Origin: Methylomonas koyamae
Lineage (GTDB): Bacteria; Pseudomonadota; Gammaproteobacteria; Methylococcales; Methylomonadaceae
Assembly (NCBI RefSeq): GCF_001644025.1
Contig: NZ_LUUK01000205.1
Span: forward strand, 1-56,557
Direction of reading: 5' to 3'
Length of the DNA: 56,557 nt
This document shows, one piece after another, positions 42,501 to 51,894 of this stretch (position 1 is its first letter; each line of letters begins with the position of its first letter). The notes under the pieces were generated by a model. The model saw only the letters and a list, made by a program, of their open reading frames with translations, had not been told where the DNA came from and did not search any database. The translations under genes and the position numbers were made by a program.

Positions 42501-43946
42501 CTAAGGCAGCGGCGTGCCTGCATCCTCGCGCTCGTTTGTTTTAGCCGGTATCAGCCAGCGGTTCACTTGTTCCAGATCGGCCGGCGACAAACTACCCACC
42601 GCCTGTTTCAGGCGCAGACTGTCGAGTAAGTAATCGTAACGGGCGCGGGCGTAGTCGCGTTGAGCGCCGAGCAATTCGCGTTCGGCGACGATGATGTCCA
42701 ATGCGGTACGCCGGCCGGCGTTGAAACCGGCCTGGGTGGCGGCGAGACCGGCTTCGGCAGATTTGAGCGCTTGCCGCAGTGCCTTGACTCGGCTGATGCC
42801 CGCCACCACGCCCAGATAGGCATTACTGGCGCCGCGCCGCACCGCGCGCTTTTGTTGGGCCAGATCGGCCAGCGCCTGGCGGTAGCGGTGTTCGGCTTCG
42901 CGGGTCCGGGATTCGGTGCGGCCGCCCTGATAGAGCGGCAGGTTCAGATTCAGGCCGATCACGTCGTCTTCGATATCCGCCGACCCGAACCGGCCGCCGG
43001 ACGTGGCAAAACCGTGGCTGCCGCTGGCATCCAGCGTCGGCAGGTGGCCGGCGCGCTGTCGCTGGATTTCGTCTTGGGCGACCTGAACGGCCTTTTGTTG
43101 CGCCAGCAAACCGTAGTTTTGGGTGAGCGCCAACTCCACCCAGCGCTGCTCGTCGGCCGGTTCCGGGGCCAACAACGGCATGTCGGCGCTGAGTGCGTCC
43201 AATTGCGGATATTGCTGGCCGGCCGTTTCCCTCAGACCCTCGCGGGCGTCGCGCAGTTGGTGATCGGCGGCGATGGCGTCGGCCACTGCCCGGTCGTGGC
43301 CGGCCCTGGACTCCTGGACATCGGTCAGCGCCAGAAAGCCGACCGCCCGCCGTTGTTCGGCTTCGTTGAGTTTGCGTTGCAGCGATTGCTGTTGGGCCTG
43401 GGCAAACTTCAGGTTTTCCTCGGCGGCCAGTACGTCGAAATAGCGTTCGCAAACCTTCAACATCAACGCGATTTCGGCGGCGCTGCTGTCGGCCTCTGCT
43501 TGGGCGACCCGATTGTCGGCCTGTTCCAGCGCGACCCAGCGGTCGATATGCAGCAAGGGTTGGCTGATCGATAAGCTATAGGCGCCGGTCATGAATTCGC
43601 TACGACCGCCCAAGCCGATCGCGGCCGCGCCGCCGTAACGAATATTTTGGTAGTCGCGGGCGACATTCGCGCTAAAGCTGGCCTCCGGCAGAAACAGCGC
43701 GGCTTGCGCTTGGGATTGGCTTTCGACGACGGCTTCCACGCCTTCGCGGGCTTTTTCCAGACTGGGATTGTCTTGCAGGGCGTCGCGATACACCGCCAGC
43801 AAATTTTGCGCGCTTGCCGGAACAGCGGCTAGCGCGGCGGCCAGCAGCCAGCCGATCGAGCAAGTCCGGCGCGGAGCCGGCCTGGCATGGCGCTGGCCGG
43901 ATGGGCTTGGGGCGGCCGCCGGCCGCGCCGCGCGGTTAAGCGCCAT
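42501..43946 (-). CDS. TolC-family outer-membrane channel
   Basis: 481 residues. Signal segment (GWLLAAALAAVPASAQ) after a longish basic start; two repeats of the OEP type, with NLNLPLYQGGRTESRTREAEHRYRQALADLAQQKRAVRRG and RTALDIIVAERELLGAQRDYARARYDYLLDSLRLKQAVGSL. Overlaps the upstream RND stop. Outer-membrane exit of the pump. Confidence 0.9.
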   Translation of the reverse strand: MALNRAARPAAAPSPSGQRHARPAPRRTCSIGWLLAAALAAVPASAQNLLAVYRDALQDNPSLEKAREGVEAVVESQSQAQAALFLPEASFSANVARDYQNIRYGGAAAIGLGGRSEFMTGAYSLSISQPLLHIDRWVALEQADNRVAQAEADSSAAEIALMLKVCERYFDVLAAEENLKFAQAQQQSLQRKLNEAEQRRAVGFLALTDVQESRAGHDRAVADAIAADHQLRDAREGLRETAGQQYPQLDALSADMPLLAPEPADEQRWVELALTQNYGLLAQQKAVQVAQDEIQRQRAGHLPTLDASGSHGFATSGGRFGSADIEDDVIGLNLNLPLYQGGRTESRTREAEHRYRQALADLAQQKRAVRRGASNAYLGVVAGISRVKALRQALKSAEAGLAATQAGFNAGRRTALDIIVAERELLGAQRDYARARYDYLLDSLRLKQAVGSLSPADLEQVNRWLIPAKTNEREDAGTPLP

Positions 43947-46900
43947 GCGTTTTACCCCGCAAGGCCCACGCCATCCCCAAGCGGTACAACAAAGGCATCA
44001 GGAATAAGGTAAACAGCGTCGAAAAGCCCACTCCCCAGACGATCGCGGTCGCCACCGGCCGCCAGGCGGTCGCGGACTGGTCCTCGCTCAGCGCCAGCGG
44101 CAACAGGCCGACCGTGGTGGTCAACGAGGTAATTAGAATCGGCAGTAATCGCCGCCGCGCCGCCCAGATGCTGGCATGTACCACGCCCATGCCGGATTGC
44201 AAGCGATCGTGGGCCGCCGAGAACATCAGGATCGCCGAGTTGACGGCGATGCCGGCTAGAGCCACGGCGCCGTAAAAGGTGTACAAACTGACCGCTTCCC
44301 CGGACAGCATCAGCCCCAGGATGACGCCGGCGAAGGCCATCGGGATTTTCAGCAACACCAGCAGCGGCAAGCCGTAACTTTGGAACTGCGCGCCGACGAT
44401 GATGAAGATCAGCCCCAGCCCCAACACCAAAAATTGCCAGAGTTGTTTTAGGCCTTCTTCCACGGTTTCCATTTCGCCGCCGAAGCTCACCTTGATGTCC
44501 GGATAACGATCCTTGACCCATTCCCAACGGCGCTGAATCTCGCGGTTGGCGGCCAGGGTATCCATTTGGCTTTTATCGAGATCGGCCTGCAGGGTCAGCA
44601 TCTGTTGGTAATCGATATGATTGATGCTGGCGGGGCCGATACGCGGCTCGGCACTGACCAATTGGCCGAGCGGCACGCTCGAGCCGTCGGCGCGGGCCAC
44701 CGTGTAACGCAGTAGCTCGCCGATGTCGCGTATGTCGTTTTGATAGGCGCGCACCCGCACGCCGACCGGCTCGCCTTGCTCGGTATAGCTGGCGACGCTC
44801 TCGCCGTCCGCCAGTAATTGCAGGGTGCGGGAGACGGTGTCCGGGCTTAGGCTGGCCCGTTGAATCGCCGCGCTATCCAGCCTTAATTTCAATTCGCTGA
44901 GTCCGGCGATCCGGTCCAACCGGATTTGGCTGATGCCGGGCGTCGCGGCGAGCATGCTCTTCAATTCGACGACGGCGGCATCCAGTTGGGCGCCGGCGCC
45001 GCCTTGGATGTTGAGGTTAATCGCCTTGCCGACGCCGCCGCCCAATGCCGAGCCTTCGCCCTCGACCCAAGCCTCGACCGCCCCGTCCAGATTCGTCAGC
45101 AGGGGCTTGACCGAGGGTATCAAGCCGGCGGCATCGCGACTGCCATGGTTCAAGCTGAACCACAAATCGCCGTATTGGTGGCCGTACAAATATTGGCCTT
45201 CCTTGGCGATAGCGCCGCTTTCGGCCGCGCTGGCCCGCAATTCTCCCGGCTCGAATAACGGGGCGATGCGCCGTTCGATTTCCTCCAAGGTGGCCAGGGT
45301 CTTCGCGGACGGCGTGCCGCTGGCCATTTCCAGCGTGACGACAAAGCCGTAATCGGGTGGCGTTGGTAACCAATTAAATTTTACCCAGGAAAACGCCACG
45401 GCCGAGCCGGCCACCGCGAAGAAGGCCAGCAACAACAGCAAGGCCTGAATGGGGCGGCGTAACACGTAAACCAAGGCATGGCCGTAGCGGCGTTGCAGGC
45501 TTAAACGCATCCGTTCTCGCCAATGTGTCGCGGCTTTGCCGGAATTTTGCGCTTCGGCCCTGACGGTAGCGGCGGCGTGGGCCGGCAAAATCCACAAGGC
45601 CTGGACGATGCTGATCAGCAAGGCCAGGCAGACCACTTGAGGCACCACGCCCATCAAAATGCCCAGATAGCCGCTCATCAACATCAGCGGCACAAAAGTG
45701 GCGATCGTGGTCAGCGAGGAGGTGGCGACCGGCAGCCAGACTTCGCGCAAGGCCGCCACCGTCGCGGACAAGGGCGGCAAACCCCGCCGCAACTGTTGGC
45801 CGACCGCCTCGATCACCACCACCGCATCGTCGACCAGCATCCCCAGCACGATGATGACCCCCAGCAACACACTGAGATTGAGCGATTGGTGAGTCATCTG
45901 CAACGCGATGAAGACCCCGGCCAACGAGAACGGCACCGCCAACGTGGTCAGCAGCGACAAGCGGGTACCCAACAGCAGCCAGGTCACCGCCAACACCAAC
46001 AACATGCCGGACCAGGCGTGCTCCTCCATCGTGGCGATGGCGCTCCTGATTTGATCGGACTGGTCGATCAGTAAAAACAGTTGCACGCCGGTATGGGCGC
46101 CGACCCGGTTGCGGGCATCGATATAGGCTTTCAGTTGATCGATCAAGGTCAGCGTGTTGGCGCCGGCTTGCTTGATAGGCATCACCGCCACCGCCGGTTG
46201 GCCGCGAAACCGCGCGCCCAGTTTCACGGCTTTGCTGGCGCGGCTGATGTCGGCCAAATCGCCCAGCCTGACTTCACCCTTGGCGCCGAGGATAGGCAAC
46301 TGTGCCAGCCGGCTTGCCGCGTCCTCGGTGCCGGTCAGGCGCAGCAGCCACTCGCGTTCGTCAACCTTGACGACGCCGGCGGCGATGTCTCGGAAGTACG
46401 CGCCGACCGTATCGGCCAGGGCGGTGGGGCTGATGCCCAGGCCGGCCAAACGTTCCGGATGAAACGTCACTTGTAATTCCGGATCTTCCAGGCCCTTCGT
46501 TTCCACCGTTGCCACGCCGGGCATGCGCTGCAAATCGAGTTTGACTTGGCGGGCCTGGCGGCGAAAGTTTTCGTCTTCGCCGGGGCCGTACACCAAAATC
46601 TTGAACCAATCCGAACCCAAATTGCCTTCGAAAATCTCCGGCAGCGCGGCCGACTTCGGCAATTCCGATTGCGCCAAGGTCTGCAACTCGCGCCGCAGCT
46701 CCATCATGCGGCGTTCGTAGACCGGTTTGTCGAGTTCCTCGAAGCTGACCGTGATTGTTGCGATACCGGTTTGGGCGTTGCTGCTGACGTGCTTGATGTC
46801 GCGGATTTTGCCGCGCAGCATGCGTTCGATCGGGTCGACGATCAAGCGCTCGACGTCCTCGGCGCCGGCGCCGGGCAGCGCCACGGCGATGCTGGCGGCG

Positions 46901-47025
46901 TGAACCGGCGTATCCGGCGCCTTTTCCTTGGGGAGTTGCGGATAGGCCAAGACACCCAGAATCAGCACCATCAAATAGCTGAGATTGGCCAGGACATGGT
47001 TGCGGTACAGCGAATCCAGCCGCAT
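43936..47025 (-). CDS. RND efflux permease
   Basis: About 1029 residues. HAE1-type RND: 12 membrane helices, two periplasmic loops, proton-relay acids in GMLVDDAVVVIEAV, and QSYGLPLLVLLKIPMAFAGVILGL near the end. ATG at 47025 is chosen over an in-frame TTG at 47031 that overlaps the adaptor stop. Drives export by proton motive force; substrate not readable. Overlaps the TolC gene by 11 bp. Confidence 0.92.
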   Translation of the reverse strand: MRLDSLYRNHVLANLSYLMVLILGVLAYPQLPKEKAPDTPVHAASIAVALPGAGAEDVERLIVDPIERMLRGKIRDIKHVSSNAQTGIATITVSFEELDKPVYERRMMELRRELQTLAQSELPKSAALPEIFEGNLGSDWFKILVYGPGEDENFRRQARQVKLDLQRMPGVATVETKGLEDPELQVTFHPERLAGLGISPTALADTVGAYFRDIAAGVVKVDEREWLLRLTGTEDAASRLAQLPILGAKGEVRLGDLADISRASKAVKLGARFRGQPAVAVMPIKQAGANTLTLIDQLKAYIDARNRVGAHTGVQLFLLIDQSDQIRSAIATMEEHAWSGMLLVLAVTWLLLGTRLSLLTTLAVPFSLAGVFIALQMTHQSLNLSVLLGVIIVLGMLVDDAVVVIEAVGQQLRRGLPPLSATVAALREVWLPVATSSLTTIATFVPLMLMSGYLGILMGVVPQVVCLALLISIVQALWILPAHAAATVRAEAQNSGKAATHWRERMRLSLQRRYGHALVYVLRRPIQALLLLLAFFAVAGSAVAFSWVKFNWLPTPPDYGFVVTLEMASGTPSAKTLATLEEIERRIAPLFEPGELRASAAESGAIAKEGQYLYGHQYGDLWFSLNHGSRDAAGLIPSVKPLLTNLDGAVEAWVEGEGSALGGGVGKAINLNIQGGAGAQLDAAVVELKSMLAATPGISQIRLDRIAGLSELKLRLDSAAIQRASLSPDTVSRTLQLLADGESVASYTEQGEPVGVRVRAYQNDIRDIGELLRYTVARADGSSVPLGQLVSAEPRIGPASINHIDYQQMLTLQADLDKSQMDTLAANREIQRRWEWVKDRYPDIKVSFGGEMETVEEGLKQLWQFLVLGLGLIFIIVGAQFQSYGLPLLVLLKIPMAFAGVILGLMLSGEAVSLYTFYGAVALAGIAVNSAILMFSAAHDRLQSGMGVVHASIWAARRRLLPILITSLTTTVGLLPLALSEDQSATAWRPVATAIVWGVGFSTLFTLFLMPLLYRLGMAWALRGKTHGA

Positions 47026-47027
47026 GT

Positions 47028-48155
47028 TCAAGGTTTGCTCTTGGCGGCGGGCGCTGCTTCGACCGTGATCGCGGCGCCGTCTCGTAGCGCAAATTGACCG
47101 GTGACGACGAGCTGGCTGTCGCCCGGTAACGCGATGGCCGCCGGCCGGCCGCTTTGCGCGGCCGGCAAGGCGTGAAACTGCGCAGTACTCTGCCGGTTCA
47201 AAAACACGCCCAATTGTTCGCCGCGCTTGACGACGAATTCGGCCGGGACGTGCATTCGTTTATCCCGCCATACCACGCGGCCGGCGCTGCCGGCTTCGGC
47301 GGCGGTAGCGGCAAAATCCAGCCGGGCGTCGTGCGTGCCGGTTTCGGTGCGGATGGCCGGTAAAACGCTGCGCAGTTTTAGAGGGTAGCGGTTGCCGTTG
47401 TGTTCAAAACTCAAGTCGCTCGCCTGCCGTAAGGCCTGGGTTTCCTGATCGGGGATTTGCGCCGACACTTCCGGCCGGCTGGTGTCGAGCAAGCGCACCA
47501 ACGGCGTGCCGCGCGCGGCGAATTGGCCGATGGCGATCAAACGTTCGGTCACCACCCCGGCAAACGGCGCACGCACGGTGCAGTGCTTGATTTGTTGGTC
47601 GGTGGTTTCCAGACGGGCGCTATTCGCGGCCAGCTCGCCGCGCAAGACCGCCAATTGCGCGCGTTTTTCCTGGACCTGCTCGTCGGGCAGAGTCTGTTGT
47701 TGGGCCAGGGTTTCCGCTTGCTTGAGCTGCCATTGCGACAGTTCCAGTTTGGCTTGGGCGGCTAGCCTTTCGCCCTGCAGGCGCGCGCGTTCCAGTTCAA
47801 AGTTCCGGCAGGCCAGTTGCGCCAGGGCCGTGCCGGGCTTGACCGTGTCGCCGACCCTGACCGGCAGCTCGACGACCGAGGCGTCGATTTCGGCCGCGAT
47901 CGGCGAGTGATTCAAACTGACGACCAGCGCCGGCGCGGCGGATTCGGGGTAAATGGCGATTTGGGCGAGCGGCGCGACCCGCACGGCAACCGGATCGTCC
48001 GCCCATGCGGCAGCCGATAGGGTTAACCACGACGCCGCCAACCAGGCGGCAATCGGCTTTTCCAATGTAAACCTGGATGCGCGGGCCGTTGCCTTAGCGT
48101 GCGCCGCGCGGCGGGGTGGTTGGTTGGGAGTCAGGAAAACGGTCATGCCCATCAT
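47028..48155 (-). CDS. RND adaptor (membrane-fusion protein)
   Basis: 375 residues. Signal anchor (AAWLAASWLTLSAAAWA), a biotinyl-lipoyl-like segment (VELPVRVGDTVKPGTALAQLACRNF), a coiled hairpin (ERARLQGERLAAQAKLELSQWQLKQAETLAQ), and IKHCTVRAPFAGVVTERLI. Links permease to the outer-membrane channel. Overlaps the upstream ABC permease (ATGA). Confidence 0.9.
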   Translation of the reverse strand: MMGMTVFLTPNQPPRRAAHAKATARASRFTLEKPIAAWLAASWLTLSAAAWADDPVAVRVAPLAQIAIYPESAAPALVVSLNHSPIAAEIDASVVELPVRVGDTVKPGTALAQLACRNFELERARLQGERLAAQAKLELSQWQLKQAETLAQQQTLPDEQVQEKRAQLAVLRGELAANSARLETTDQQIKHCTVRAPFAGVVTERLIAIGQFAARGTPLVRLLDTSRPEVSAQIPDQETQALRQASDLSFEHNGNRYPLKLRSVLPAIRTETGTHDARLDFAATAAEAGSAGRVVWRDKRMHVPAEFVVKRGEQLGVFLNRQSTAQFHALPAAQSGRPAAIALPGDSQLVVTGQFALRDGAAITVEAAPAAKSKP

Positions 48156-49615
48156 GCGCCGACTTTAAAACGGATTCGGCGCATGTTCCGCCAGCCGGCA
48201 ACGACCAACAGCAAGCTTGGCAAGCCCACGCCGACGCAAGCCAGCGGCAGATTGGACCGTCGAAACGCATCGGCCGGCGCCGGGTGCCGGAATTGCGGAA
48301 TGGCCTGGTAATCGTTGAATTCCGGCCCGTCCTGAACAAATTTCGGAAAATAAAAAGCCCGCAGTCGTTGGTGATAGTCGGCGACCGCTTCCAGAAAGGC
48401 TTGCTGGTAATCCTGGCCCTGCCCCGTCAGTTGCTGAACCGTGTGCTGATAGACGATGGCCGGCGACAAAAAGCCTAGTCGTTCGACCAGTTCGCGTTGA
48501 TGGCCTTGCTGGGCCGCGAACTCGGCCCGGCCGGGTGCCATTACTCGCTGGGTTTCCTCGTCCAACGCGATGCGGGTCTGGATGAAGTCGTCGGCATTGA
48601 CACTTGAGGTTTGCGGCACTCGCTCGGGATGATCGATCAAGTATTTGCCCAGCAATGCGCTCTTACGCTTGCCGACTTCAATAGTGGCTTCGCGGCTGGC
48701 GTCGATGAAGGCCATCCGCGAGGGTAGCGGATACCACTGTTTCAAACCTAGATTCAGGCAGCCCGGCAACACGACCACCAAGGACAGCCACAGTCCCGCC
48801 AATAGCAAACCGTTCTCGGCGCTGCTCTGACCGCGCGAATTGACCCAAAAGGCGCAGGCAAACCAAAAAAGTAGATACGCCGTACTGACCAGCAACCAAC
48901 CGCCCCAAGCCGCGACAAAGCTTGGCGCGTCGGCGGGCGGTGCTGCCAGCCACAGCGCCAGACTCAACGGGAGCAGCGTCAACGCGACGAAGCATGCGGA
49001 TCTGACAGCGAAGCGGGCGGCTATGATGCGTCGCGGCGGAACCGGTTGGCAGCCGAGCAGGGCCAGCGTGCCTAGCTCGCGTTCGGCGGACAATTGGTTG
49101 TAAGTCAGCAGCAAAATCGCGATCGGCAATAGCGTAAGGATCGCAAACGTGGCGTCGAAGCGGCCGAGCAGCAAGCGCAACGGGTTTTCCAGCGTGCGAT
49201 GTAAGCGCTCGTCGTAAGCGCCGCCGACTTCCCAGGCGTTGACCAGAATACAGGCGTTGTACAGATCGGTTTGGCCGACGGTCAGCGCCGCCAGATCACC
49301 GTTTTGCCGGCATATATGTTGCGCCATGCCGCCCAGGGCCAGCGCGTAGCGCGGATCGCGTTCCCGCTCCGCGACGGTTTGGGCCGGCGGCTGGTTTTTA
49401 GCGCGCAGCTCCTTGGCCATGTTCAACAATTCCTCGAAATCTTGGCGGCTCTGTTGGGCGTAGTCGGCGATCAAGGCATCCTGGCCGGTTTGCCATTGCC
49501 TGCCGTTGTTGAAACCGAACAGTAAGGCCGCCGCGCACAGCAAGCTAGTCGCCCAAAATACCCGGTCGTGACGTAGTTGCCGGCACTCGAGGCGGCATAA
49601 GCTCCAGCCCTTCAT
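48152..49615 (-). CDS. ABC-2 permease, DUF3526-like
   Basis: About 487 residues from ATG 49615 (ATGA overlap with the upstream permease). N-terminal helix, large periplasmic segment, then six or so helices (for example LLLGRFDATFAILTLLPIAILLLTYNQL, RSACFVALTLLPLSLALWL). C-terminus MRRIRF. The layout with a DUF3526-like loop fits the NosY/LanFEG class. Second of two permeases in the ABC unit. Confidence 0.8.
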   Translation of the reverse strand: MKGWSLCRLECRQLRHDRVFWATSLLCAAALLFGFNNGRQWQTGQDALIADYAQQSRQDFEELLNMAKELRAKNQPPAQTVAERERDPRYALALGGMAQHICRQNGDLAALTVGQTDLYNACILVNAWEVGGAYDERLHRTLENPLRLLLGRFDATFAILTLLPIAILLLTYNQLSAERELGTLALLGCQPVPPRRIIAARFAVRSACFVALTLLPLSLALWLAAPPADAPSFVAAWGGWLLVSTAYLLFWFACAFWVNSRGQSSAENGLLLAGLWLSLVVVLPGCLNLGLKQWYPLPSRMAFIDASREATIEVGKRKSALLGKYLIDHPERVPQTSSVNADDFIQTRIALDEETQRVMAPGRAEFAAQQGHQRELVERLGFLSPAIVYQHTVQQLTGQGQDYQQAFLEAVADYHQRLRAFYFPKFVQDGPEFNDYQAIPQFRHPAPADAFRRSNLPLACVGVGLPSLLLVVAGWRNMRRIRFKVGA

Positions 49616-51036
49616 GCCGATGCCCCCGACAAACGGGAAACCGCGTAGCGGGCAAACGTTACCGCCGCGGCCGTCCAAGTTAGTAATAAAGCGATGGCTC
49701 TTGCATAGGGGCTTAGTGCTTCCCGCCAATCGGGCGGCCGATAACGAAACGCCGGAACGCGTTGGAAGAAGCTCGCGTCGGCTTTGATTAACGTGCTGTC
49801 CCAACCGTTGGCGTTCCGAGTTTGATGGCGGGAGACGTAATCGTTGAGGAGGCGGTTCAAGTGGCGACGATAGTGTTCGACTTGCCGGGTAAAAGCTTGA
49901 TGCTGCGCCGGATCGTTGCCGGCCAGGGCCATCGATAGCAGCGAGACGCCGGCGCTCGGCGCGATCAGCGTGCCCCACTCCAGTAAGCGGTTTTGTCGGG
50001 CGTAAATATCGTAGCGTTGGCGGTCGTAACGTTCGCACACCGCCCAGGCCGCTTCCTCGCCGACTTGCATACTCCGGCCCGTGTAGTCGAAGGGCAGGTC
50101 CTCAACGCGCTCGACCCGGTACTCGGCGAGCAACTGCTTTTGCAAGGTCTGTTTGGCGCTTTCCCAAGATTGGCTCAGATCGGTCATGAAATTGACCCAA
50201 AACCGATGAGTGGACGGGACCGGATAAACGTAGCCGCCGACATCCAGCAACATGCGGGGAAGCGCGAACACCGTGACGCCCCAGAACACCAACAGCACTG
50301 CCAGCGCGGTTCGCGCCGAGCGGCAACAGGCGGACACGCCGAGTGTCAGAAACAACAGCAGAGTCAGATACAGTCCGTACAACACCACCAGTAAACCGGC
50401 GCGGGCCAGTTCGTCGCCGCGCGATTCGGCCGGCGTTAGATAGCCGGCAGTGGCGATACCGAATCCGGCAAGCGGCAACAGTATTGGCAATAGCGCCCGC
50501 GCGATGCCGGCCGCCTTGCCCCAGAGCAGCAGCGAAGGCCGCAGTCCGAGGCTCAGCAATTGTCGCAAGGTGCCTTGCTCGCGTTCGCCGGCGAAAGCCG
50601 AAAAACCGAGCAGTATCACCAACAGCGGCAGCAGGGTTTGGGCGGCATTGGCCGGGTTCAAGTCGCCGAAGCGCTGCAGCGCGCTCATGTCCTGGGCCGG
50701 CGGATATTCCACTTCGCCTTGGATGTGGGCACCATTCAGGATCGAGGCGCCGACGTACGGCTCGATCCCGCCATCGACAATGGTCAGCGGCCGCGGCGTC
50801 TTGAAGGCGTACACCCCGTAATGAGCGGCGTCGTGCGGGTGTTTGGGGTCTTGTTGGCCGAAACGCCGATAGTCGTGCTCGGCGGCGATGTCGGCTTGAT
50901 TTAGCAAATCCAGGTAGTTGCGCCAACCAAATCCGCTGGCGGCGATCATCAAGGCCAGCATCAACGATGCCGCCAGCTTGAAGCGGCCGTCGCGGCGGCA
51001 TTCGGTGAACTCTTTTTCGGCGATGACGGCAATCAT
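49612..51036 (-). CDS. ABC-2 permease
   Basis: About 474 residues from ATG 51036 (overlaps the ATPase stop). Starts MIAVIAEKEFTECRRDGRFKLAAS, then a large periplasmic loop and C-terminal helices. It contains DDFIQ-like and DPKHPHDAAHYG loop segments. Pairs with the downstream permease; together they form the membrane half of an ABC exporter. Confidence 0.8.
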   Translation of the reverse strand: MIAVIAEKEFTECRRDGRFKLAASLMLALMIAASGFGWRNYLDLLNQADIAAEHDYRRFGQQDPKHPHDAAHYGVYAFKTPRPLTIVDGGIEPYVGASILNGAHIQGEVEYPPAQDMSALQRFGDLNPANAAQTLLPLLVILLGFSAFAGEREQGTLRQLLSLGLRPSLLLWGKAAGIARALLPILLPLAGFGIATAGYLTPAESRGDELARAGLLVVLYGLYLTLLLFLTLGVSACCRSARTALAVLLVFWGVTVFALPRMLLDVGGYVYPVPSTHRFWVNFMTDLSQSWESAKQTLQKQLLAEYRVERVEDLPFDYTGRSMQVGEEAAWAVCERYDRQRYDIYARQNRLLEWGTLIAPSAGVSLLSMALAGNDPAQHQAFTRQVEHYRRHLNRLLNDYVSRHQTRNANGWDSTLIKADASFFQRVPAFRYRPPDWREALSPYARAIALLLTWTAAAVTFARYAVSRLSGASA

Positions 51037-51764
51037 GAGACGGGCTCCGCAGCGCGCAAACCGGCCCGCATATAGTCCAGATAAATCCGTTCCAAGTCGG
51101 CGGCGCTGGTGTCGGCGGTTTTCAGAACCGTCAACAGTTGACCGACCTTCATGATGCCGGCCCGGTGACCGGTTTCCTTGACGCGAAACAAGTCGTGGGT
51201 CGCCATCAAGATGGCCACGCCGGCGTTCGCCAGTTTGACCAGCAAGTTGGAAAACTCGTAGGCGGCTTGCGGGTCCAGGCCCGAGGTCGGTTCGTCCAAC
51301 AATAAAACCTGGGCTTCCTTGGCGCAAGCCATTGCAATGCCGACTTTCTGGCGCATGCCTTTCGAGTAAGCGGCGACCGGACGGTCGACGGCTTCGTCCG
51401 GCAAGCCGGCCCGGCACAGAAAGTCGCGCAAGCGGGTTTTGTCATAGCGATGGCCCGACAAGCGGCTGAAATAGTCCAAATTTTCCAGGCCCGAGAGCCT
51501 GGGATACAACGCGACATTCTCCGGCAAATAGGCGACCCGTTGCCGAACCTGATCGGGGTTTTGGCTGACGTCCAGGCCGGCTATCCTGGCCACGCCGGCG
51601 CTGGGCTTGATAAAGTTCAGAAACAGATGAATCGTCGTGGTTTTGCCGGCACCGTTGGCGCCGAGCAAACAAAAGATTTCGCCGGCCTTTACCTGTAGAT
51701 TCAATCGGTCCAGCGCCAAATGGGACCCATAGCGTTTACTCAAATCGCATGCTTCTAATATCAA
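51033..51764 (-). CDS. ABC transporter ATPase
   Basis: 243 residues. Walker A GANGAGKTT, signature YSKGMRQKVGIA (non-canonical LSGGQ), Walker B VLLLDEPTSGLD, and H-loop ATHD. First gene of the six-gene ABC-RND unit; stop overlaps the next ATG. Confidence 0.93.
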   Translation of the reverse strand: MILEACDLSKRYGSHLALDRLNLQVKAGEIFCLLGANGAGKTTTIHLFLNFIKPSAGVARIAGLDVSQNPDQVRQRVAYLPENVALYPRLSGLENLDYFSRLSGHRYDKTRLRDFLCRAGLPDEAVDRPVAAYSKGMRQKVGIAMACAKEAQVLLLDEPTSGLDPQAAYEFSNLLVKLANAGVAILMATHDLFRVKETGHRAGIMKVGQLLTVLKTADTSAADLERIYLDYMRAGLRAAEPVS

Positions 51765-51894
51765 ATTGTTCTCCCGGTTCGTTACGCCGAATAGTGAAGC
51801 TTTACAGTGCTATCCCGGTCGGTGCGGCTAGCGGTTAAAAAGTTGATTTACCGCACCAAGCTGAAAACCGAATGGCTGGCTGCGGTTATCGGCT